The notes beneath the pieces were generated by a model. The model made no database searches. It had not been told where the DNA came from and was given only the letters and a program-made list of their open reading frames with translations. Positions 10,276 to 21,078 of a DNA stretch of 64,000 nt are shown here, piece after piece. The position numbers and the translations under genes are program-made. Origin of the DNA: Agrobacterium genomosp. 13 str. CFBP 6927 (GTDB lineage: Bacteria > Pseudomonadota > Alphaproteobacteria > Rhizobiales > Rhizobiaceae); contig LT009756.1 in NCBI GenBank assembly GCA_900012615.1, positions 1,080,893-1,144,892 on the forward strand, read 5' to 3'. Within the stretch, counting starts at the first letter, position 1. Each line of letters opens with the position of its first letter.

Positions 10276-11304
10276 TTAAGCAGCAGGGGCCTGATACTGG
10301 CTGAGCGTGCACACGCCGAGCGTCTGGCCGCGGCCCTTGACCGCATGTTCGCCGAGATATTCGCTGCGCACGCCCTTGGGAAGCACCAGCTGATGCGCAA
10401 GATCGGCGGAAATCAGCACGGGGTGTCCCAGCATCTTGCTCAGCGATTCGAGCCGTGAGGTGGTGTTCACCGTGTCGCCGAAATAGGTGATCTTGTGATG
10501 GTCGACGCCGATTTCGGCGGTGATGACCGGTCCGCCATGGATGGCGAAGCGCAGGCGCGGCACTTCGCCGAAGCGGGCGAGCCACATGTCGCGATTGCTT
10601 TCGATGGTCGCCTGGACGTCGAAAACGCAGCGCACGCAGGCCGCCCGCCTTATCGCCATGTGATAGGGCCAGGTGATGATGGCGGCGTCGCCGATGTAAT
10701 CGTCGATGACACCGCCGTGCTTTCTCACCGGCGCGGCATAGCTTGCGAAGATTTCACCGAGAAACTCCTGCGCCTTCAGGTCACCATGGGTTTCGGCGAA
10801 GGAGGTGGAGCCGACGAGATCGATGAAGATGAAGACCCGGTCTTCGCTCACCGGGCGTCTGTAGCGCCCGAGAATGAGGTCGATGAAGATATCGCGGCCG
10901 AGAAGCTCACGCACGCGCATGATGAAAACGATGATGCCGCAGACGATGAGGGTAAAGACGAGGGTTTGCACCTCGGCATGCACCGCCCGCTTCCAGGTGC
11001 CGGGAAATATCCCGCTGAGCCAAAGGATCGTGCCACCAAGCCCGAAGCCGCAAAAGACGAGGATGGCGTAGATAATGAGGCCGACGGCGATATAGGCCGG
11101 TGTCGGCAGGGCGCTGACCTGCCGCGACAGGCCCGGCATGATATAGCCGCGCTCGAAAGCAAGGATGGGCGTGCAGGCGAACAGCGCATAGGTAGCACCG
11201 ATCAGCGCGCCGCCGCCATATTCCAGAAGCGCATAGGCCACGCCGCTGCCGGCCACGGCAACGAAGAGCACCACGTAATCCAGAATGGGCAGCAATTTTC
11301 TCAT
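10276..11304 (-). CDS. Membrane-anchored class III adenylate/guanylate cyclase
   Basis: 342 residues. Residues about 1-130 hold four hydrophobic segments; the rest is a class III nucleotide cyclase domain facing the cytosol. The first metal-binding Asp is in FIFIDLVGSTSFAE, the second in YIGDAAIITWP, and the transition-state Asn/Arg pair in GDTVNTTSRLESL. The KITYFGD stretch carries Lys and Asp at the places that favour adenine, so cAMP is the likelier product. This is one of several such cyclases usual in rhizobia. The input signal is unknown. Confidence 0.9.
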   Translation of the reverse strand: MRKLLPILDYVVLFVAVAGSGVAYALLEYGGGALIGATYALFACTPILAFERGYIMPGLSRQVSALPTPAYIAVGLIIYAILVFCGFGLGGTILWLSGIFPGTWKRAVHAEVQTLVFTLIVCGIIVFIMRVRELLGRDIFIDLILGRYRRPVSEDRVFIFIDLVGSTSFAETHGDLKAQEFLGEIFASYAAPVRKHGGVIDDYIGDAAIITWPYHMAIRRAACVRCVFDVQATIESNRDMWLARFGEVPRLRFAIHGGPVITAEIGVDHHKITYFGDTVNTTSRLESLSKMLGHPVLISADLAHQLVLPKGVRSEYLGEHAVKGRGQTLGVCTLSQYQAPAA

Positions 11305-11487
11305 ATCGGTTCTTGATCTCGGGAAGGGAAGCCCGCCGTTCCCGCCGGGCGAAGCTTCTGTTCAGGTCATATGCGACATTAATGCGGAAAATGCGCTGCA
11401 AAAAGTGACCTTTCGGTAAGGTCACATGAAGGATTGGAAAGGTTGTTGCCCTGTTGCCGCAAAACGGGTGCTGATACCGCGTTACGT

Positions 11488-12096
11488 CTAATAGGATGTT
11501 CTGTAATAGACGGTTTCAAGCGGGGATTGCGGTCGGTCGTCCGGCGAGCGGTTCGACCATTTGACCGGAAAGGCGGCAAAGCGCAGCCGGTTGCCCTCTA
11601 TCCATGCCCGGTCGAACAGGGTTTCTCCTCTGCCGGCGAAAGTGATTGCCGCGCAGGTTTTGCCGTCGACATCGAAAGGAATATTCTCTTTCCAGCCGCT
11701 CAGGCCGCAACCGGTGCCTTTCGGGTCGCCATTATAATGTTCGACGACAGCGGGGTCGTTCGGCGTCATGGTGATCGAGGTGACGGTATGGGCAAACAGC
11801 AGGCTGTCATGGTCTTTCAGCCCGCCATCCAGCGCGCCTTCGTAACGCACCTGCACAGTCGGCTGCTGGCAGCTGTTGCGGGCGTAGATCTGCGAGACGG
11901 CATGCATGCTTTCGCCACGTATCGTGATGCGCGTAACGATGCCGTGCCGGTCATTCTTGCCGATTTTCAGGCAGTCGGTCGTCCATTCTCCCTGAAGATC
12001 GACCTTGCCATCATCGGCGTGGGTGCTTGCGGGGGCAGGGAGGATGCCTGCGACCGCCACGGAGGCGGCCACCAGAAGCGTGCTGGCAGGTTTCAT
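11488..12096 (-). CDS. Secreted hypothetical protein
   Basis: 202-residue protein with an N-terminal signal peptide (MKPASTLLVAASVAVAGILP, cleavage near ASTHA). The mature part contains four or more cysteines (for example DCLK, NSCQQ, GTGCG, KTCAA) that could form periplasmic disulfides. The ATG at 12096 was chosen because GAGGG lies 7 bases upstream; an in-frame ATG at 12117 is less supported. No domain recognised, and the function is unknown. It lies between the cyclase and rnd, all leftward. Confidence 0.7.
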   Translation of the reverse strand: MKPASTLLVAASVAVAGILPAPASTHADDGKVDLQGEWTTDCLKIGKNDRHGIVTRITIRGESMHAVSQIYARNSCQQPTVQVRYEGALDGGLKDHDSLLFAHTVTSITMTPNDPAVVEHYNGDPKGTGCGLSGWKENIPFDVDGKTCAAITFAGRGETLFDRAWIEGNRLRFAAFPVKWSNRSPDDRPQSPLETVYYRTSY

Positions 12097-12175
12097 GGCA
12101 ATACCCTCAAAGCGCAACTATCGGCACAGAGATGGAATGCGATGCGGGCGAAATTACGGTCCGGCGCGCGGGCGA

Positions 12176-13336
12176 TTACGGCTCGCTCGCTGCCACCTCA
12201 ACCGCCTCGACCTTCTTGCCGGCGAAACGCAGCGCCACTTCGCCGTTGATGAGTTTCAGCGCCACATCACCGAAGAGTTCCCGCCGCCAGCCGGTCAATG
12301 CGGCCACGCTCGCCTTTTCGCCCTCGGAGGCGATCTTGTCCAGATCCTCGCTATTGGCGATGACCTTGGCGGCGACGCCATGCTTGTCGGCGGTCAGCTT
12401 CAGGAGGACCTTCAGCAGTTCCACGGCAGCACCGGAGCCTTCCGGCGCATGGCTGTGACGCGGTGCCTTCGGCATGTCTTCCTTGGGAAGCGCCAGCGCC
12501 GCGTTCACGGTTTCGATGATGGCCGTGCCGGAAGCGGAACGCTCCCAGCCCTTCGGGATGGTGCGAAGCCGCGACAGGGCCTCGGCATCCTTCGGCTGCT
12601 GCTGGGCGATTTCGAAAATGGCGTCGTCCTTCAAAACGCGTGAACGCGGCACGTTGCGCGACCGCGCCTCACGCTCGCGCCAGGCGGCGACGAATTTGAG
12701 GATCGCAAGTTCCGTCGGCTTGCGCAGACGCGATTTCAGCCGCAGCCACGCATCGTCGGGATGCATGTCGTAGGTATCGCGCGATTCGAGAATATCCATC
12801 TCTTCGGTCAGCCACAGCGAGCGGCCTTCGCGCTCCAGCTGCGCCTTCAGCGCCAGATAGACGTCGCGCAGATGGGTCACGTCGGCCAGCGCGTAGTCCA
12901 GCTGCTTGTCGGTCAGCGGGCGGCGGCTCCAGTCGGTGAAACGCGAGGATTTGTCGATCTGCACATTCTTGATCTTCTGCACCAGCTGGTCATAGGAGAT
13001 CGAATCGCCGAAACCGCAGACCATGGCGGCGACCTGGGTGTCGAAGATCGGATGCGGAATAAGCCCGCCGAGATGGTAGATGATTTCGATATCCTGGCGC
13101 GCGGCGTGGAAAACCTTCACGACGGCAGGATTGGCCATCAGCTCGAAAAGCGGGGTCAGGTCGATACCCTTGGCGAGCGGGTCAACCAGCACCTCGAGCG
13201 TCGGGCTCGCCATCTGCACGAGGCAGAGTTCCGGCCAGAAGGTCGTTTCCCGCAGAAATTCGGTGTCGATGGTGATGAATTCCGATTTCGCCAGTTCCGT
13301 GCAGGCTTCGGCGAGGGCGGCAGTCGTTTCAATCAT
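12176..13336 (-). CDS. rnd: Ribonuclease D
   Basis: 3'-5' exonuclease that matures tRNA and other stable RNA. The 386-residue protein shows the DEDDy active site: ITIDTEF (Asp and Glu), VFHAARQDIEIIYHLGG (Asp), and YALADVTHLRDVY (Tyr and Asp). An HRDC-like region follows around LKFVAAWREREARSRNVPRSR. The ATG at 13336 begins directly at the exonuclease domain, and an in-frame extension to 13396 is not needed. RNase D is normally about 375 residues. Confidence 0.95.
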   Translation of the reverse strand: MIETTAALAEACTELAKSEFITIDTEFLRETTFWPELCLVQMASPTLEVLVDPLAKGIDLTPLFELMANPAVVKVFHAARQDIEIIYHLGGLIPHPIFDTQVAAMVCGFGDSISYDQLVQKIKNVQIDKSSRFTDWSRRPLTDKQLDYALADVTHLRDVYLALKAQLEREGRSLWLTEEMDILESRDTYDMHPDDAWLRLKSRLRKPTELAILKFVAAWREREARSRNVPRSRVLKDDAIFEIAQQQPKDAEALSRLRTIPKGWERSASGTAIIETVNAALALPKEDMPKAPRHSHAPEGSGAAVELLKVLLKLTADKHGVAAKVIANSEDLDKIASEGEKASVAALTGWRRELFGDVALKLINGEVALRFAGKKVEAVEVAASEP

Positions 13337-13418
13337 TGCAAATGGCCACTCGTGAAAATTATCCGTCTTACTTTCCCTTTGCCGGGCGCATGTCAATACA
13401 AAGCCCGCTTTTGAAGGC

Positions 13419-14690
13419 TTAAGGATCGTTTTTCTCGGGCGGATTTGGCTCTTGCCCGTCCTTTTTGGGTGGCGGGGGCGCGGCGAGCTTCTGGAAATAG
13501 GCGGATGTGCGCAAAAGCGAGCGGAACCGCCAGTTTCTCTCCTCTACGGGAACGCCCTCGCGCACCCGTAGCCGGTATATGGTGTAGGCGATGAAAACGA
13601 TCTGGATCGCGGCCGTATAGCTGAACAGCGCTTTCGGACCGAACTGGTCGATCAGCACGGAGGCAAGCAGCGGCCCGACGGTTGCGCCCACCGACCAGAA
13701 GAACAGCAGCCCGGCGGAAACCATCGCATGTTCGCCCTCCTTGGCATGGTCGTTGCCGTGGGCGGAACTCAACGAATAGAGCGGCAGGGCGAAGGCGCCA
13801 AAGATGAAGACGCCGATGATGTTGCTCCACTCATCCGTGCCGGCAAAGAAGGCGAGAAACAGGCCGACGATCACCGACCCGGCCGTGGTGGCGAGAATGA
13901 TGATGCGCCGGTCGTAGCGGTCGGAATAGACGCCGAGCGGATATTGCAGCACCACGCCGCCGATGATGCCGGCGCTCATGAAGGTGGCGATGGCGGTGAC
14001 GGAAAGCCCGATCTGTTCGGCATAGATCGGTCCGATATTGCGAAACGCCGCCATGCTGAGGCCGACGGCCACGCAGCCGACCACGGCAAGCGGCGAGATG
14101 CGCCAGACCGCGAAAAGATTGAAGGGAATCTGTTTCGGCGGCGCGGGGTTGGATTTGTCGGCAAGCGAGATCGGCACCAGCGACAGCGTGAGCGCCATGG
14201 CGATCAGCGAAAATACCACCGGTCCGTCGATGCCGGCGATGGGAATGATATATTGTGCGAGCGTCACGGAGCCGAGATCGACGAAGCGATAGATGGAAAG
14301 CGTGCGTGCCCGGTTGGAATTCGTCACCTGCGCGTTGATCCAGCTTTCTATCGCCGCGAAAAGACAGGCGACAGCAATGCCGATGACGAAACGCATCAGC
14401 ATCCAGAACAGCGGATGAATGACCAGCGGCATGGCGATCGACGCGGCCGACGCGACGGCCGCCATGGTGGCGAAGGTGCGGATATGGCCGATCTTGCGCA
14501 GAAGCCGCGTCACCGAAATGCAGCCAAGCGCAAATCCGATGCTGTAGGCGGCGCTGATGAGGCCGATGGTGCTGGCCGAAAATCCTTCGGAGAGGCCACG
14601 CAAGGCTATATAGGTTCCCTGCAGGCCGTTACCGCCGATCAGAATGCCGGCGGTGACGAGAAGCGGGATAAGAGGTCTGATCTGGCTCAT
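13419..14690 (-). CDS. MFS transporter (YcaD-like)
   Basis: 423-residue, 12-helix major facilitator. Between helices 2 and 3 is LLRKIGHIRTFATMAAV and in the middle of the protein GVYSDRYDRRIIILAT, both usual MFS loop signatures; ESWINAQVTNSNRARTLSIY resembles the YcaD group. The ATG at 14690 starts directly before helix 1; the upstream in-frame region is poor coding sequence. The basic, proline-rich C-tail is cytosolic. Substrate is unknown. It diverges from aspS over about 180 bp. Confidence 0.88.
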   Translation of the reverse strand: MSQIRPLIPLLVTAGILIGGNGLQGTYIALRGLSEGFSASTIGLISAAYSIGFALGCISVTRLLRKIGHIRTFATMAAVASAASIAMPLVIHPLFWMLMRFVIGIAVACLFAAIESWINAQVTNSNRARTLSIYRFVDLGSVTLAQYIIPIAGIDGPVVFSLIAMALTLSLVPISLADKSNPAPPKQIPFNLFAVWRISPLAVVGCVAVGLSMAAFRNIGPIYAEQIGLSVTAIATFMSAGIIGGVVLQYPLGVYSDRYDRRIIILATTAGSVIVGLFLAFFAGTDEWSNIIGVFIFGAFALPLYSLSSAHGNDHAKEGEHAMVSAGLLFFWSVGATVGPLLASVLIDQFGPKALFSYTAAIQIVFIAYTIYRLRVREGVPVEERNWRFRSLLRTSAYFQKLAAPPPPKKDGQEPNPPEKNDP

Positions 14691-14869
14691 TGCGGGCCGA
14701 CTCGGTTTGGCGGGCTGATTAGGACTATCTAAAGCCAAGGAGGGGGAAAGGACAGCCAGAAGGCGACATTGTTGTGCTTTGCCTTGACAAATCAGGCTGG
14801 CCATGCGCTTTTCCGGCAAATTTCGACAGTGCCGCCCATCTGGCCCACGACACGTTCCAGGATAAAAAA

Positions 14870-16657
14870 ATGCATCGTTACCGCAGCCACACCTGTGCCG
14901 CTCTCCGCAAGTCCGACGTCGGCGAAACCGTTCGCCTTTCCGGTTGGGTTCATCGCGTGCGAGATCATGGCGGCGTTCTCTTCATCGACCTTCGCGACCA
15001 CTATGGCATCACCCAGGTGGTGGCCGATCCGGACAGCCCGGCCTTCAGGGTTGCCGAGACGGTTCGCGGTGAATGGGTCATCCGCATCGATGGCCTCGTC
15101 AAGGCGCGTTCGGAAGACACCGTCAACAAGGGCATGGCGACCGGCGAGATCGAGCTTTATGCGCAGGAAATCGAGGTTCTCGGCGTTGCCAAGGAACTGC
15201 CGCTGCCGGTCTTCGGCGAGCCTGACTATCCTGAAGACGTTCGCCTGAAATACCGCTTCCTCGATCTTCGCCGCGAAACGCTGCACAAGAACATCGTCAA
15301 GCGCACGCAGATCATCTCCGCCATGCGCACCGGCATGGCCGATGCCGGTTTCGCCGAATATACGACGCCGATCCTCACCGCTTCCTCGCCGGAAGGCGCG
15401 CGCGACTTCCTCGTGCCCTCGCGCATCCATGAAGGCAAGTTCTTCGCGCTGCCGCAGGCGCCGCAGCAGTATAAGCAGCTTCTGATGGTGGCCGGTTTCG
15501 ACCGTTATTTCCAGATCGCGCCATGCTTCCGCGATGAAGACCCGCGCGCCGACCGCCTGCCGGGCGAGTTCTACCAGCTCGACGTCGAAATGAGCTTCGT
15601 GACCCAGGAAGATGTCTGGACCACGATGGAGCCGATGATGACGGCCGTGTTCGAGAAATTCGCCGAAGGCAAGCCGGTTACCAAACAGTGGCCGCGCATT
15701 CCCTACGACGAGGCGATCCGCAAATATGGCTCCGACAAGCCGGACCTGCGCAACCCGATCGTCATGGAAGCCGTGACCGAGCATTTCGACGGTTCGGGCT
15801 TCAAGGTCTTCGCCAACATGATCGCTTCCAACCCCAAGGTTCAGGTCTGGGCCATTCCGGCCAAGACCGGCGGTTCGCGCGCTTTCTGCGACCGCATGAA
15901 CGCATGGGCACAGTCTCAGGGACAGCCCGGCCTCGGCTATATCTTCTGGAAGGAAGAGGACGGCAAGGTCGGCGGTTCCGGTCCGCTCGCCAAGAACATC
16001 GGCGAAGAACGCACCGAGGCGCTGCGCCAGCAGCTCGGCCTTGAGGCAGGCGATGCATGCTTCTTTGTCGCCGGCGATCCCGCCAAGTTCTACAAGTTTG
16101 CCGGTGAGGCACGCACCCGCGCCGCCGACGAGCTGAACCTGATCGACCGCGACCGTTTCGAAATGTGCTGGATCGTCGATTTCCCCTTCTTCGAATATAA
16201 CGAGGAAGAAAAGAAGATCGACTTCGCCCACAACCCCTTCTCCATGCCGCAGGGCGGTCTGGAAGCGCTGGAAGGGCAGGATCCGCTCTCCATCAAGGCG
16301 TTCCAGTATGACGCGGTCTGCAACGGCTTCGAAATCGCCTCCGGCTCGATCCGTAACCAGTCGCCTGAACTGATGGTCAAGGCCTTCGAAAAGGTGGGCC
16401 TGTCGCAGAGCGATGTGGAAGAGCGTTTCGGCGGTCTCTACCGTGCCTTCCAGTATGGCGCGCCTCCGCATGGCGGTTGCGCTTTCGGCATCGACCGTGT
16501 CGTCATGCTGCTTGTTGGCGCGAAGAACCTGCGCGAAATCACGCTGTTCCCGATGAACCAGCAGGCGCAGGACCTCCTGATGAACGCGCCGTCGCCGGCA
16601 ACGCCGACCCAGCTTCGTGAGCTGGCGCTGCGCGTCGTTCCGTCCAAGAAGGACTGA
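14870..16657 (+). CDS. aspS: Aspartate-tRNA ligase (AspRS)
   Basis: 595-residue class IIb synthetase charging tRNA-Asp. An OB-fold anticodon domain ([21 protein letters not shown]) is followed by motif 2 ([23 protein letters not shown]) and motif 3 ([13 protein letters not shown]), with the bacterial GAD insert between. Many alphaproteobacterial AspRS are non-discriminating and also form Asp-tRNA-Asn for GatCAB; that cannot be decided here. The start at 14870 gives [13 protein letters not shown], the normal N-terminus. The stop is 1 base before the next gene. Confidence 0.98.
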   Translation: MHRYRSHTCAALRKSDVGETVRLSGWVHRVRDHGGVLFIDLRDHYGITQVVADPDSPAFRVAETVRGEWVIRIDGLVKARSEDTVNKGMATGEIELYAQEIEVLGVAKELPLPVFGEPDYPEDVRLKYRFLDLRRETLHKNIVKRTQIISAMRTGMADAGFAEYTTPILTASSPEGARDFLVPSRIHEGKFFALPQAPQQYKQLLMVAGFDRYFQIAPCFRDEDPRADRLPGEFYQLDVEMSFVTQEDVWTTMEPMMTAVFEKFAEGKPVTKQWPRIPYDEAIRKYGSDKPDLRNPIVMEAVTEHFDGSGFKVFANMIASNPKVQVWAIPAKTGGSRAFCDRMNAWAQSQGQPGLGYIFWKEEDGKVGGSGPLAKNIGEERTEALRQQLGLEAGDACFFVAGDPAKFYKFAGEARTRAADELNLIDRDRFEMCWIVDFPFFEYNEEEKKIDFAHNPFSMPQGGLEALEGQDPLSIKAFQYDAVCNGFEIASGSIRNQSPELMVKAFEKVGLSQSDVEERFGGLYRAFQYGAPPHGGCAFGIDRVVMLLVGAKNLREITLFPMNQQAQDLLMNAPSPATPTQLRELALRVVPSKKD

Positions 16658-16658
16658 T

Positions 16659-17135
16659 ATGGTGAAGACGCTGCTCGACCGGGTTCGTGCAGCCTTCACC
16701 CGTGGATTGGCGGCCGCACTTGCGGCCGCTTTTGCGTTCTGGGTCGCGCATCGGTGGCTGGGCCATCCGCAACCCGTCTTTGCCGCAATCAGCGCGCTTA
16801 TCTGCCTTGCTCCGGGAATTCCAAGCCATGTTCGCCAGGGCCTTGGCCTGATGGTTGGTGTCACCGTCGGCATTCTCGTCGGGGAGATTGCGCTCCTCGT
16901 CCCGCATGATGTCGCTGAAATCCGGCTGGCCTCGGCGACTTTCATCGCCATGATCCTCGCCTCCATGTTCGGCCTGCCGCCGGTCGTGCCGATACAGGCT
17001 GGCGCTTCGGCCATGCTGGTGCTTTTGATGGGGCCGCAGGCTGCCGGTTTTGTCCGTTTTGTCGATGTGATCGTGGGTGTGGCGACAGGTGTGGCCGTAG
17101 CGCTCGTCTTCTTTCGCGAGCGGCTGAAGCTCTAG
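16659..17135 (+). CDS. Small FUSC/aromatic-acid-exporter-like membrane protein
   Basis: 158 residues, nearly all hydrophobic, with about five helices. The layout, including RGLAAALAAAFAFWVAHRW and GHPQPVFAAISALICLAPG, looks like the N-terminal membrane half of FUSC/ArAE family proteins without the cytosolic domain. It starts 2 bases after the aspS stop and is likely translated with it. The end RERLKL is cytosolic. Function unknown; transport of a small hydrophobic or aromatic compound is only a family-level guess. Confidence 0.7.
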   Translation: MVKTLLDRVRAAFTRGLAAALAAAFAFWVAHRWLGHPQPVFAAISALICLAPGIPSHVRQGLGLMVGVTVGILVGEIALLVPHDVAEIRLASATFIAMILASMFGLPPVVPIQAGASAMLVLLMGPQAAGFVRFVDVIVGVATGVAVALVFFRERLKL

Positions 17136-17238
17136 CGGTCTTGTCATAAAACCTTAATTAAACTGACAAATCCAGTAGAGGAGTTCTTAAACCTTCTCAA
17201 TCATTCATCCCATCGTGAAATCTGCAAACGAGGGTTGA

Positions 17239-19350
17239 ATGTTTTCGCTGATCTCGACGTTTAAAATTGCGCATCGCGTATCCATGCTCGCACTGGCAGC
17301 GCTGTGCGGGATCGCCGTCATCGCGGGCATGCTGCTCTGGCAAAGGCAGATGGAGGCGCGTTATCGCGTCGCCGAAGAGACGCTGATCGAGCGGGACGGG
17401 GTGCTGGCGGCGCTGGAGGACGGTTTGCATGAAAGCCGTCTTCATCAGAGAGATTTTCTGCTGACCCGCGATATGAAATCCGTTGCGCGGCTTGACCAGA
17501 CGATGGATCAGGTCCGGCAGTCTTTGAACCATCTCGCAGACGAGGCGACGCCGCAGACCCGGACGCGGCTTGAAGCGCTCGCGCAGGGTGCTGCTGCTTA
17601 TTCTGACCGCATGAAGGCGCTGGTCGCCAAGAATGCGGAACTGGGCCTCACGCCGACAGAGGGCCTTGAGGGCGCCATGCGCAATGGCGTGCATTCCATC
17701 GAAAAGCTCATCGACACCGTCGCCAATGCCGAAATCCGTGCCAGCATGCTGATGATGCGCCGGCATGAAAAGGATTTCATTTTGCGGCGCGATGAAGCCT
17801 ACACGGGCAAACATGCCGCCGAGGTGGAAACCTTCAAGGCGCTGGTGAAGCAGGAATACCGGCCGGGCGCGGAGCGCCAGCGCATCATGGATGCTCTGGA
17901 AATTTACACTGCCTCCTTCCGCTTTTATGCGCAGGCCGTGCTGGAGGAGCAGAAGGCGCGCGAAACGGTCGCCACTGCGTATAATGCGCTGCTGCCCGTT
18001 GTCGCGGATATTTCCACGGCCTATCGCCAGGAGCGGGAAGCCAGCGCGCTGAAAAATCAGACTGCGGCGGAAACAACCGTTTCCATCGTTGTCGCGCTTA
18101 TCGCGCTCGCCGTTATCAGCCTTTTTGCCGGAGTTTATCTCATTGGCCGTTCGATAACCCGTCCAGCCACCGCCATTACCGGCGCGATGCGTCGTCTGGC
18201 GGGAGGTGAGACGGAGCTCGACGTCCCCGGCCTTCGCCGCAGTGACGAGTTTGGCGCCATGGCGCAGGCGCTTGAGGTTTTCCGGCAGGCGGCCATCGCC
18301 AAGATAGAGCTGGAGACCGAAGCCCTTGTCGCCCGCCGGCAGGCCGAAGAGGAAAAAGCGCGGTTCCAGCGCGAGGCGGAGGCCGAGGCGAAGACGCGGC
18401 TGATGCAGGCGACAACGGGACTTGCGGCGGCGCTGCATCGCCTTGCCGCCGGCGACCTCTCCTTCGAACTCCATGAGCCTTTCGCCCCGGATTTCGAAGC
18501 CCTGCGCCACGATCTCAACCGGACGATCCGCCAGCTCGATGCCGCCATGTCCGGCGTCGTGCAGTCGAGCGTGGCGATTGATGGCGGCAGCCAGGAGATC
18601 AGCCAGAGCGCTGCCGATCTCGCCCGCCGCACCGAGCAGCAGGCCGCCTCGCTGGAGGAAACCGCTGCTGCGCTGGATGAATTGACGACGAATATCCGCA
18701 TTTCGGCGGAGCGTGCGGTGGAAGCCCGTGCGGTCGCCCATTCCGCAGACGAGGACGCCAGCCGCACGGCCGATCTCGTTGTCGATACGATCATGGCGAT
18801 GGAAAAGATCGAACAGTCATCGGGCAAGATCGGCAGCATCATCAGCGTCATTGATGAGATTGCCTTTCAGACCAATCTTCTTGCACTCAATGCCGGTGTC
18901 GAGGCCGCACGTGCGGGCGAGGCGGGACGCGGTTTCGCCGTCGTTGCCCAGGAAGTGCGGGAACTGGCGCAACGCTCCGCAAAGGCGGCCGCCGAGATCA
19001 AGGTGCTCATTCGCAACTCCAGTACAGAGGTGAAGGACGGTGCGCGTTTCGTGCGCGAAACAGGGGCCGCCCTCTCGCGTATCGGCGGCTCGGTCAAGAC
19101 AATCAACGATCATATCGAGGCGATCGCCGTCGCCACGAAGGAGCAGTCGCTCGGCCTTTCCGAAATCAACGCCACCGTCAACCATCTGGATCAGGGCACG
19201 CAGCAGAACGCCGCCATGGTCGAGGAAAACAATGCCGCCAGCGCCATGCTGGCCGGCGAGACGGCGCGGCTGAAGGAACTGGTCTATCAATTTCAGCTGA
19301 GCGAGACGGACATGCAGATGCAGAGGATGAGCCAGCGCGAAGCGGCCTGA
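17239..19350 (+). CDS. Methyl-accepting chemotaxis protein
   Basis: 703-residue chemoreceptor. Helix 1 is near residues 13-35, followed by a long helical periplasmic sensor domain (about 40-275) rich in Glu/Arg, helix 2 (about 280-300), a HAMP segment ([21 protein letters not shown]), a second HAMP-like linker and the kinase-control hairpin tip [20 protein letters not shown] followed by [15 protein letters not shown]. No C-terminal CheR pentapeptide is visible (ends SQREAA). No chemotaxis genes are adjacent, so this is an orphan receptor with unknown ligand. Confidence 0.95.
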   Translation: MFSLISTFKIAHRVSMLALAALCGIAVIAGMLLWQRQMEARYRVAEETLIERDGVLAALEDGLHESRLHQRDFLLTRDMKSVARLDQTMDQVRQSLNHLADEATPQTRTRLEALAQGAAAYSDRMKALVAKNAELGLTPTEGLEGAMRNGVHSIEKLIDTVANAEIRASMLMMRRHEKDFILRRDEAYTGKHAAEVETFKALVKQEYRPGAERQRIMDALEIYTASFRFYAQAVLEEQKARETVATAYNALLPVVADISTAYRQEREASALKNQTAAETTVSIVVALIALAVISLFAGVYLIGRSITRPATAITGAMRRLAGGETELDVPGLRRSDEFGAMAQALEVFRQAAIAKIELETEALVARRQAEEEKARFQREAEAEAKTRLMQATTGLAAALHRLAAGDLSFELHEPFAPDFEALRHDLNRTIRQLDAAMSGVVQSSVAIDGGSQEISQSAADLARRTEQQAASLEETAAALDELTTNIRISAERAVEARAVAHSADEDASRTADLVVDTIMAMEKIEQSSGKIGSIISVIDEIAFQTNLLALNAGVEAARAGEAGRGFAVVAQEVRELAQRSAKAAAEIKVLIRNSSTEVKDGARFVRETGAALSRIGGSVKTINDHIEAIAVATKEQSLGLSEINATVNHLDQGTQQNAAMVEENNAASAMLAGETARLKELVYQFQLSETDMQMQRMSQREAA

Positions 19351-19368
19351 TATAGGTCCAGCCATCGA

Positions 19369-19401
19369 AAAGCGGGTGCGCAACTTGCCGCCCGCTTTTT
19401 T
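19369..19401 (+). terminator. Rho-independent terminator of the chemoreceptor gene
   Basis: Arms AAAGCGGG (19369-19376) and CCCGCTTT (19391-19398) flank a 14-base loop, and six T follow the GC part. It lies about 20 bases after the stop codon. Confidence 0.8.
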
Positions 19402-19555
19402 GCTGTTTATAGATGGGTTACTCACCACGGACCCGGTGAAACCCCGGGTGGCTCTTCTGGCCGCCGATCCGCCAGACAACGCAAAGCACCGACATTCCTT
19501 TTCAATCTACCGGACATGGCTCCGGCCGGTGCGTCATTCTTTGCGAAAAAATCAA

Positions 19556-21037
19556 ATGAACAGATTTCAGACTTACAGACGTGAGTGGTTTTCCAATATT
19601 CGCGGCGATCTCCTTTCCGGCATCGTCGTGGCACTCGCCCTCATTCCCGAAGCCATCGGCTTTTCCGTCATCGCCGGGGTCGATCCGAAGGTGGGATTGT
19701 TCGCCTCCTTTGCGATTGCCTGCGTTTCCGCCTTTACCGGCGGCAGACCGGGCATGATCTCGGCGGCAACCGCCGCCACCGCCGTCCTGATGGTTACGCT
19801 CGTCAAGGAACACGGGCTGCAATATCTCTTCGCCGCCACCATCCTCATGGGCGTGCTGCAAATTCTGGCGGGCCTTGTAAAACTCGGCAGGGTGATGCGC
19901 TTCGTCTCGCGTTCGGTCATGACCGGCTTCGTCAATGCGCTGGCGATCCTGATTTTCATGGCGCAATTGCCCGAGCTGATCGGCGTGCCGGTCGAAACCT
20001 ACGTCATGATCATGACCGGTCTTGCGATCATCTATCTCTTCCCGCTGGTCACCAAAATAGTGCCGTCGCCGCTGGTCGCCATCATCGTTCTCACCTGTGT
20101 CGCCGTCTTCTCCGGCATGGATATCCGCACGGTCGGCGATCTCGGTGAGTTGCCCTCGACGCTGCCGATATTCGCCCTGCCGCAGGTGCCGCTGACCTTC
20201 GAGACGCTGCAGATTATCTTTCCCTATTCCGTCGCGCTCGCCGCCGTCGGTCTTCTGGAATCGCTGCTGACGGCGCAGATCGTCGACGACATGACGGATA
20301 CGGGCAGCAACAAGAGCCAGGAATGCATCGGGCAGGGGACGAGCAATATTGCGTCTGCCCTCATCGGCGGCATGGGCGGCTGCGCCATGATCGGCCAGTC
20401 CGTCATCAATGTCAGTTCCGGCGGTCGTGGCCGCTTGTCCACCTTCGTCGCGGGCGCGTTTCTGCTGTTCCTCATACTGGTGCTGGATGATCTCGTGCGC
20501 ATCATTCCCATGGCCGCGCTGGTGGCGGTGATGATCATGGTCTCCATCGGCACCTTCTCGTGGCGTTCGATCCTTGATCTGCGCCGCAACCCGCCATCGT
20601 CAAGCATCGTCATGCTGGTCACGGTCGGCACGGTGCTTGCGACCCATGATCTTGCAAAGGGCGTGCTGGTCGGCGTCCTTCTTTCCGGCGTGTTTTTCGC
20701 GGGCAAGGTGTCGAAACTCTTCCATGTCCGGCCGGAGCTTTCAGCCGATGGCAGGGAGCGGGTCTATCGCGTGGATGGCCAGATTTTCTTTGCCTCGACG
20801 GAAAGCTTCATCGCCGCCTTCGATTTTGCCGAGGAGGTTGAGGCGGTGACAATCGATGTCACCCAGGCGCATCTGTGGGACATTTCGGCGGTTGGCGCTC
20901 TGGACAAGGTGGTCCTGAAATTCCGCAAGGCCGGCAGGCGGGTCGAGGTGATCGGCGTCAACGAGGCGAGCGCCCACATGATCGACCGCTTCGCCCTGCA
21001 CGATAAACAGGATGGCGCTGTCGCGCCGCTGCACTGA
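19556..21037 (+). CDS. SulP/SLC26 family anion transporter with STAS domain
   Basis: 493 residues: a membrane domain of 10-14 helices and a C-terminal STAS domain from about residue 385 ([20 protein letters not shown]), with [20 protein letters not shown] forming its core. SulP proteins carry sulfate, bicarbonate or dicarboxylates; the ion here is unknown. The signature after helix 1 ([21 protein letters not shown]) is typical. ATG at 19556 was chosen since the upstream frame crosses the previous gene's terminator. The gene ends at a shared terminator with the convergent neighbour. Confidence 0.92.
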   Translation: MNRFQTYRREWFSNIRGDLLSGIVVALALIPEAIGFSVIAGVDPKVGLFASFAIACVSAFTGGRPGMISAATAATAVLMVTLVKEHGLQYLFAATILMGVLQILAGLVKLGRVMRFVSRSVMTGFVNALAILIFMAQLPELIGVPVETYVMIMTGLAIIYLFPLVTKIVPSPLVAIIVLTCVAVFSGMDIRTVGDLGELPSTLPIFALPQVPLTFETLQIIFPYSVALAAVGLLESLLTAQIVDDMTDTGSNKSQECIGQGTSNIASALIGGMGGCAMIGQSVINVSSGGRGRLSTFVAGAFLLFLILVLDDLVRIIPMAALVAVMIMVSIGTFSWRSILDLRRNPPSSSIVMLVTVGTVLATHDLAKGVLVGVLLSGVFFAGKVSKLFHVRPELSADGRERVYRVDGQIFFASTESFIAAFDFAEEVEAVTIDVTQAHLWDISAVGALDKVVLKFRKAGRRVEVIGVNEASAHMIDRFALHDKQDGAVAPLH

Positions 21038-21046
21038 GTGCAAAAG

Positions 21047-21074
21047 AAAAGCCCCGGCATGACCGGGGCTTTTT
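21047..21074. terminator. Bidirectional terminator between convergent genes
   Basis: AAAAGCCCCGG/CCGGGGCTTTT arms with a 5-base loop (21058-21062) leave U-tracts on both strands. It sits 10 bases after the SulP stop and a few bases after the stop of the leftward gene, so it should end both transcripts. Confidence 0.9.
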
Positions 21075-21078
21075 GGTT